NCBI RefSeq assembly: GCF_001294335.1
Contig: NZ_LGKG01000133.1
Location: forward strand, 55,494-119,493
Source of the DNA: Streptomyces chattanoogensis
Lineage (GTDB): Bacteria; Actinomycetota; Actinomycetes; Streptomycetales; Streptomycetaceae
Length of the DNA: 64,000 bases
Reading direction: 5' to 3'
Positions 59,011-64,000 of this stretch are shown here, one piece after another. The position numbers and the translations under genes were made by a program. The notes under the pieces are model-generated. The model worked only from the letters and a program-made list of their open reading frames with translations. It searched no databases and had not been told where the DNA came from. Position 1 is the first letter of the stretch. Each line of letters begins with the position of its first letter.

Positions 59011-61680
59011 ATGGGGGAGCAGATCACCGACACACGTATGAGGAGACCAGTGATCACCGCGCGGGCCGCCGCCACATTCGAGCCGGTCGGGCGCTCGGTC
59101 GCCACTGCCCGTGCGTTCGTCAGGGACACCCTCCAGGGCTGGGGCTACGCCGACATCGTCGACGACGCCGTCGTCCTCACCAGCGAGCTGGTCACCAATG
59201 CCGTGGTGCACGCCGGCACCGCCGCCGATGTGCTGTGCCTGCGCACGGACGGCGGCGTACGGATCTCGGTCGCCGACCGCTACCCCGAACGGGAGATCCC
59301 GGTCCGGGGCGCCCGCCAGGCCATGGTCCACCCCGACCGCGAGGGCGGCCGCGGCCTGCTCCTCTGCGGCGCGCTGGCCGCCCGGTGGGGCGTGGAGTAC
59401 ACCGCCGCCCAGAAGCACGTCTGGTTCCAGCTGGAGCTCCCCGAGCGCCCGGCCGGCACCCGCTCCGCCGGCCCCGCGCTCCCGGTGGACGCCCTCCCGG
59501 CCACCGACACCCGCGTCCGCGTCGCCGTCGTCCAGATCGACCGCACCGGCTGCATCAGCTTCTGGAACGACGACGCCCAGGACCTCTTCGGCTACGACCA
59601 GGAAAAGGTCATCGGCAAGCCGGTCACCGACTTCGCCGCCTGGCCGCACACCCCCGGCACCGGCACCGGCATCGCCGAGGCCCTCGAGCTCTCGCGCTGG
59701 GAGGGCTCGTACGGCATAAGGGGCGCCGACGGCCGCGTCGTCCCCGTCTACGCCTCCCACCTGCGGGTACGCGACGCCGACGGCGAGGCCTCCACGGTCT
59801 GCCTCCTGGTACGCGATCATGAGCGCGCCATCCTGCAGAGCCCCCAGCGCAGCCCCGCCCCGGACGCCGCATCGCAGACCGCGCCGTCCGAGGGCCGCCC
59901 CTCCGACCCGTTCGAGGTCTTCATCGGCTCCCCGGCCCCCGATGACCTCGACGGCCTGCTCCAGCGCACGGTCGAACGCGCCCGCGACATGCTCGACGGC
60001 GACGCCGCCTACCTCCTGCTGGCCACCGACGACGAGACCGAGCTGGAGGTCCGCGCCTCCACGGGCCTGCCCTCAGCCCGCCAGCGCTTCGCCCGCGTCC
60101 CCGTGGAGGCCGGATCCGGACGCTACGGCTCCGCCCGGATGCCCGCCGTCCACGAAGACCTCACCGCCGTCCCCGGCGCCGTACCCCTCCTCTCCGGTAC
60201 GGGCATGCGCTCCGTCGTCACCGTCCCCCTGAAGGTCGAGGGCCGCCTCACCGGCTCCCTCGGCGTCGCGGCGGAGGGCCCCGGCCGCTATACGAACGAA
60301 GAGGCCCTCCGCCTCCAGTTCGCCGCCGACCGCATCGCCCTCGCCGTCGAACGCGCCCGCCTCACCGAACTGGAAAAGCTGCGCCGCGGCTCCCTCTCCT
60401 TCCTGGTGGAGGCCTCCGACCTGCTGGCCGGCACCCTCGACCGGGACCAGACCCTGGCCCTGATGGCCCAGATGACCGTCCCCACCCTCGCCACCTGGTG
60501 CGCCGTCTACACCGTCGCCGACCAGGCCTCCGAGCCCGAGCTGTCCTACGTCCTGCACGAGGACGAGGACCGCATCGACGGACTCAAGACCCTCCTGATG
60601 AAGGTCGACCCGCCCGAGCCGGTCCCCACCCCGGGGGCCCGCGTCTGGACCGCCCCCGGCGACGCCGCCCACGACGCGGCCCTGCGCACCTCCATGCGCA
60701 GCCTGGGCCTGGGCAACGCCGCCCGCCCCTCCACCGGCCCCGGCGCCACCCTCGCCACCGCCTCCGCCGTCGGCGGCGAGACGGTCGTCCTGCCCCTGGT
60801 GGCCCGCAACCGCGTCATCGGCATGCTCACGCTCGGCAAGCCCACCGAGGAACACTTCCGCCAGGAGATCCTCGAACTCGCCGAGGACCTCTCCCGCCGC
60901 GCCGCCCTCGCCCTGGACAACGCCCGCCTCTACTCCGAGCGCACGGCCATCAGCCAGTCCCTCCAGCGCAGCCTGCTGCCCCCGGAACTGCCCGACATCC
61001 CCGGCGTCGAGGCCGAGGTCATCTACCGCGCGGCCGGCGAGGGCAACGAAGTCGGCGGCGACTTCTACGACCTCTTCCCCATCCGCGACGGCGCGTACGG
61101 CTTCGCCATCGGCGACGTCTGCGGCACGGGCCCCGAGGCCGCCGCCGTCACGGGCCTGGCCCGGCACGCCCTCCGCCTCCTGGCCCGCGAGGGCTTCGGC
61201 GGCCCCGCCGTCCTCGAGCGCCTCAATGCCGCCATCCTCGACGAGGGCGCCCGCAGCCGCTTCCTGACGCTCCTTTACGGCGAGCTGTGGCCCCAGCCCG
61301 ACGGCAGCGCACTGCTCAAGGTCGTCTGCGCGGGCCACCCCCTGCCGCTCCGCCTCCGCCAGGACGGCACGGTCGAACCGGCCGCCGAACCCCAGCCCCT
61401 CCTCGGCGTCATGGACGACCTCGAACTCTACGAACAGACCGTCACCCTCGACCCCGGCGACGTCCTCCTGTGCGTCACCGACGGCGTCACCGAACGCCGC
61501 GAGGGCACCCGCATGCTCGGCGACGACGGCCTCACCGACGTGCTGACGACCTGTACGGGCCTGACGGCCGGCGCCGTCGCCGCCCGCGTCCTGCGCGCCG
61601 TGGAACGCTTCGCCGCCGAACCGGCCTCCGACGACATGGCCATCCTCGCCCTGCGCGTCCCCGGGATCCCGGCCGGCTGA
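59011..61680 (+). CDS. osaC: Multidomain regulator OsaC
   Basis: 889 residues. An RsbW-like anti-sigma kinase ATPase domain (about 10–150; LTSELVTNAVVHA), PAS (about 165–275; FWNDDAQDLFGYDQEKVIG), a GAF domain (about 300–450), a second GAF-like region (about 460–640), and a SpoIIE-type PP2C phosphatase (about 646–889; GGDFYDLFP near 682). This order is that of OsaC, which modulates SigB and returns osmotic-stress signalling to rest. ATG at 59011 has GGAGGGG about 10 nt upstream. Divergent from osaA across 259 bp. A weak SigB-type element (GCAT, 15 nt, AGGTAA) lies near 58900–58922. Confidence 0.95.
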   Translation: MGEQITDTRMRRPVITARAAATFEPVGRSVATARAFVRDTLQGWGYADIVDDAVVLTSELVTNAVVHAGTAADVLCLRTDGGVRISVADRYPEREIPVRGARQAMVHPDREGGRGLLLCGALAARWGVEYTAAQKHVWFQLELPERPAGTRSAGPALPVDALPATDTRVRVAVVQIDRTGCISFWNDDAQDLFGYDQEKVIGKPVTDFAAWPHTPGTGTGIAEALELSRWEGSYGIRGADGRVVPVYASHLRVRDADGEASTVCLLVRDHERAILQSPQRSPAPDAASQTAPSEGRPSDPFEVFIGSPAPDDLDGLLQRTVERARDMLDGDAAYLLLATDDETELEVRASTGLPSARQRFARVPVEAGSGRYGSARMPAVHEDLTAVPGAVPLLSGTGMRSVVTVPLKVEGRLTGSLGVAAEGPGRYTNEEALRLQFAADRIALAVERARLTELEKLRRGSLSFLVEASDLLAGTLDRDQTLALMAQMTVPTLATWCAVYTVADQASEPELSYVLHEDEDRIDGLKTLLMKVDPPEPVPTPGARVWTAPGDAAHDAALRTSMRSLGLGNAARPSTGPGATLATASAVGGETVVLPLVARNRVIGMLTLGKPTEEHFRQEILELAEDLSRRAALALDNARLYSERTAISQSLQRSLLPPELPDIPGVEAEVIYRAAGEGNEVGGDFYDLFPIRDGAYGFAIGDVCGTGPEAAAVTGLARHALRLLAREGFGGPAVLERLNAAILDEGARSRFLTLLYGELWPQPDGSALLKVVCAGHPLPLRLRQDGTVEPAAEPQPLLGVMDDLELYEQTVTLDPGDVLLCVTDGVTERREGTRMLGDDGLTDVLTTCTGLTAGAVAARVLRAVERFAAEPASDDMAILALRVPGIPAG

Positions 61681-61871
61681 CCGAACGGAGCAGCCGCCGG
61701 GCGGGCCTTGCGCCCGGACCGTCCCTCCGGGCCATACGGTCCGGTCCTGTGGTCCGCCTCACAGCCCGCCGGCCGCTCCCCCGCGATCACCAGCACCCTT
61801 GCGTACGGTGCACGGCAGCCCTGCCCGCAGTGCATTGGAGTCATTCCCAACAGCCGCCCACGATACGGACC

Positions 61872-62918
61872 ATGACTCCCACCACCGCTGGCTCACCCGG
61901 CGACCAACTCGCCGTCGTCAGCCAGACCGGCCCCACCGTCACCTTCTTCGACGCCGCCACCCACGAGCGTCTCGGCGTCCTGGAGGTGCCGCCACAGCCG
62001 CACGAACTCTGCTTCGACCCGGACCACCGCCTGTTGTACTGCGCCAGCACCTACCGGTCCGGCTTCTACCACCTCAACGAGGGCCGCGCCCACGAGATCA
62101 CCGTCATCGACGTCGACACCCGCACGATCGTCGCCACCCTCGACACCACGCCCGACCACGCCCCGCACGGCCTGGCCCTCGACCGCGCACGCGCCCGCCT
62201 GTACGTGAGCGTCGAGGCCACCGACACCGAGCCCGGCGGCGTGCTGATCATCGACACCCGCACCCATGCCCGCCTGGGCCGTATCTCCACCCTGGCTCCC
62301 GGCCCGCACTGGTTCGCCCTCACCCCCGACGGACGGCACGGCTACACCACCAACAAGGAAGCCCCGTTCGTCTCCGTCGTCGACCTCGACCGCGGCGTCC
62401 TGACCGACCGCATCCCGGTCCCCGGCAGCGAGGGTCTCACCCTCGCCCCCGACGGCCGCCATCTCTACGTCGCCACCCCCAAGGCCGACTTCGCCACACC
62501 GCCCACCACTCCCCCGAGCATCCACGTCATCGACACCGCCACCCACGAGACCGTCCGCACCCTCCCCACCAAGGGCCAGGTCATGCCCGTCCACGCCACC
62601 TCAACGGGCATGCTCCTCGCCGGCGAACTGCGCCCGGACACCGCCCCCGGCGGCCCGCTCGGCGCCCAGCTCCCCGGCGTGCTCACCGTCTTCGCCCCCG
62701 ACACCCTCGCGCTCGTCGGCGAGGTGGAGGTCGGCCAATTCCCCCTCACCATCACCTCTTCCCCCGACGCCCGCCTCGCCTATGTCTCCGGAAACCTCTC
62801 CAGCACCGTGACCGTCGTCGACCTCCAGACCCTCCGCCCCGTCACCACGCTGGAAGTCGACCGCACCGACATCTCCGGCGCCCACGGCCTGGCCTATATC
62901 GCATCCCCGCACAGCTGA
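61872..62918 (+). CDS. YncE-like beta-propeller protein
   Basis: 348 residues made of ~45-residue blades with repeating motifs such as VIDVDTRTIVATL, LTPDGRHGYTTN, LAPDGRHLYVATP and SPDARLAYVSGN: a seven-bladed YVTN/YncE propeller. No signal peptide is evident. The family binds DNA or small ligands in a few cases, and the function here is unknown. It ends before a strong stem-loop. Confidence 0.85.
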   Translation: MTPTTAGSPGDQLAVVSQTGPTVTFFDAATHERLGVLEVPPQPHELCFDPDHRLLYCASTYRSGFYHLNEGRAHEITVIDVDTRTIVATLDTTPDHAPHGLALDRARARLYVSVEATDTEPGGVLIIDTRTHARLGRISTLAPGPHWFALTPDGRHGYTTNKEAPFVSVVDLDRGVLTDRIPVPGSEGLTLAPDGRHLYVATPKADFATPPTTPPSIHVIDTATHETVRTLPTKGQVMPVHATSTGMLLAGELRPDTAPGGPLGAQLPGVLTVFAPDTLALVGEVEVGQFPLTITSSPDARLAYVSGNLSSTVTVVDLQTLRPVTTLEVDRTDISGAHGLAYIASPHS

Positions 62919-62943
62919 CACACGCGCCGGAGGCGAATACGAC

Positions 62944-62973
62944 AAAGGCCCCCGCCAGTTGGCGGGGGCCTTT
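62944..62973. terminator. Strong stem-loop terminator
   Basis: A perfect 14-bp stem AAAGGCCCCCGCCA/TGGCGGGGGCCTTT with a 2-nt centre, flanked by A-run and T-run. It serves the propeller gene and, in the other direction, the tRNA gene. Confidence 0.9.
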
Positions 62974-62977
62974 ACTC

Positions 62978-63053
62978 TGGAGCCCCAATACGGAATCGAA
63001 CCGTAGACCTTCTCCTTACCATGGAGACGCTCTGCCGACTGAGCTATTGGGGC
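62978..63053 (-). tRNA. tRNA-Thr (GGU)
   Basis: 76 nt on the minus strand, cloverleaf complete. Acceptor GCCCCAA pairs with TTGGGGC, the D arm has GCTC/GAGC, the anticodon stem TCTCC/GGAGA encloses loop ATGGTAA (anticodon GGT), and the T arm is TACGG-TTCGATT-CCGTA. CCA is encoded at 62978–62980. Confidence 0.97.
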
Positions 63054-63116
63054 GCAGCGACAGAAAGAATACTACCCGATCTCCGCAGTGCTCCGAACCG
63101 CCACGCAGCCGCGCGC

Positions 63117-63794
63117 CTAAAAGGCGGGCTGCAGCAATCCCCCCAGCGCATTGCAGGCGCTGACCATCTTCTGCAACTCCCGCCGCGACACATTCCCGTC
63201 CAATGGCAGCGCCAAGGTCTCATCGACGGCGCGCTCGGTCTGCGGCAGGAACACATCGCGCCGCAGCCCCGGCATCCGATACACCGGCGCGCGTACGGGA
63301 ACCCGGCAGGCAACGCCCTTGGCCCGCAGCGCATGCGCAAACGCATCCCGGTCCGGCCGTCCGTTCCCCGGCACCCGCACCACATACTGCTCATACGTGT
63401 GCCCCGCCGCAGGCGCCGGCGTGCCGACGCCGTTGAGCCGTCCGTCCAGGTACGTCGCCAGCGCGCGCCGCCGCTCCACACCCTCGGACCGGGCCTCCGG
63501 CTCGTCCTCGACCAGCACCAACAGCCCGTGCCGCTGCCCGATTTCACGAATCCACCCGGCGTCGGCCCGGCGCCCGAACCGGTGTATCGCCACCACCGCC
63601 GCCGTCCTGCTCGTCACCACATCCGCGACCGCGGCCGGGTCGAGGCAGTAGCTGTCGGCATCCACATCCGCGAACACCGGCACGGCACCCAACTGCACCA
63701 CGGCCTGCGCCACTTCGGCGTTGCCGTAAGCCGGCACCACGACCTCGTCACCTGCACGCACACCGGCGGACTTGAGCGTTCCTACTGTCCCCAT
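63117..63794 (-). CDS. Shortened DegT/DnrJ/EryC1-like aminotransferase homologue
   Basis: 225 residues, against ~370 for complete PLP-dependent DegT enzymes. It begins at MGTVGTLKSAGVRAGDEVVVPAYG (the strand after the usual SGTxAL region) and continues with ADVDADSYCLDP and AVVAIHRFGRRAD. It then jumps from the EDEPEARSEG region (normally EDaAQAhGA) straight to the C-terminal half (YVVRVPGNGRPDRDAFAHAL…PLDGNVSRRELQKMV). The block holding the PLP-lysine is missing, so it is unlikely to be an aminotransferase. It is translated from ATG 63792–63794. Upstream in-frame codons lie within the rRNA terminator. The protein sits between tRNA-Thr and an rRNA operon. Confidence 0.75.
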   Translation of the reverse strand: MGTVGTLKSAGVRAGDEVVVPAYGNAEVAQAVVQLGAVPVFADVDADSYCLDPAAVADVVTSRTAAVVAIHRFGRRADAGWIREIGQRHGLLVLVEDEPEARSEGVERRRALATYLDGRLNGVGTPAPAAGHTYEQYVVRVPGNGRPDRDAFAHALRAKGVACRVPVRAPVYRMPGLRRDVFLPQTERAVDETLALPLDGNVSRRELQKMVSACNALGGLLQPAF

Positions 63795-63861
63795 GACGCG
63801 GATCCTGGCGACGCGAGGTGAACGACACGTTACGCCTCCCACCCGATAATCAGAACAAAAA

Positions 63862-63901
63862 AGCTCCGGCTCCTGAACCAGAGGGTTCAGGAGCCGGAGC
63901 T
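63862..63901 (-). terminator. rRNA operon terminator
   Basis: A perfect 18-bp stem (63862–63879 with 63884–63901) with a 4-nt loop, followed on the minus strand by a run of T (63857–63861), just past the 5S rRNA 3' end. Confidence 0.92.
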
Positions 63902-63907
63902 CAAAGA

Positions 63908-64000
63908 TTGTTCGGCGGCGTCCTACTCTCCCACAGGGTCCCCCCTGCAGTACCATCGGCGCTGAAAGGCTTAGCTTCCGGGTTCGGAATGTAACCGGGC
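63908..64000 (-). rRNA. rrf: 5S rRNA, 3' part (gene enters from the right)
   Basis: About 93 nt of the minus-strand 5S rRNA. Sequences such as CCCGGTTACATTCCGAACCC and GGACGCCGCCGAAC match bacterial 5S. The rest of the operon lies past the window edge. The exact mature 3' end is uncertain by a few bases. Confidence 0.93.

Noticed and set aside
63795..63956. In-frame upstream extension of the DegT-like gene
   Set aside because: The extension lies in the rRNA terminator and 5S gene; the ATG at 63794 gives a family-like start.

Overview
This is a high-GC actinobacterial chromosome segment. Codon use (almost all third positions G/C), gene content and gene order all point to Streptomyces. It carries the conserved hflX–dapF–miaA–miaB–recX–recA–lhr–clgR–pgsA–rimO–ftsK neighbourhood, plus the Streptomyces glutamate-uptake (gluABCD), dpsB and osaABC loci. 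Gene names taken from S. coelicolor rest on family recognition and remembered gene order, not on a search. I see no insertion sequence, prophage, CRISPR array or secondary-metabolite cluster; this is core chromosome with some accessory detail.

Left part (1–13.8 kb): the end of a secreted trypsin-like peptidase is closed off by a 21-bp stem-loop. A long leftward block follows: HflX GTPase, a secreted M1 metallopeptidase, a RelA/SpoT-like (p)ppGpp enzyme with an intact hydrolase motif and an altered synthetase half, DapF (lysine/peptidoglycan), a membrane protein, and the tRNA-A37 pair MiaA/MiaB with a LigB-like protein between them. A five-unit 32-bp tandem repeat lies upstream of dapF.

13.8–26 kb: a FAD monooxygenase and a mycothiol-type isomerase-family protein face a LysR regulator, with two palindromic operator candidates near the shared promoter region. 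Then come a TAXI-type binding protein, a DEAD-box helicase with a cold-shock protein, and a two-component system (GluR/GluK-like) divergent from the glutamate ABC operon gluABCD. A 9-bp inverted repeat sits just upstream of gluA.

26–36 kb: an aromatic-type monooxygenase is followed by a short Cys-ending leader peptide, a hairpin, cysteine dioxygenase and a rhodanese: a compact sulfur-amino-acid catabolic unit that looks attenuation-controlled. recA–recX follow, with the LexA box lying inside the recA promoter spacer. Beyond them are an unusual leucine-rich-repeat-variant protein with a cysteine cluster, an AI-2E family permease, a DUF3046 protein and an AraC–AzlC–AzlD branched-chain amino-acid export operon.

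36–53 kb: Lhr helicase paired with the Nei2 glycosylase (DNA repair), an SDR, DpsB, then (leftward) ftsK, a RodZ-like membrane HTH protein, rimO, pgsA, cinA and clgR. ftsK has a promoter placed so that its mRNA should be leaderless.

53–64 kb: the osaABC osmotic/developmental stress locus (a cytoplasmic poly-HAMP hybrid kinase, an orphan-type response regulator, and a multidomain RsbW/PAS/GAF/PP2C regulator). It is followed by a YncE-like beta-propeller protein, tRNA-Thr(GGU), a shortened DegT-type aminotransferase-like gene, and the 3' end (5S rRNA and terminator) of an rRNA operon entering from the right.
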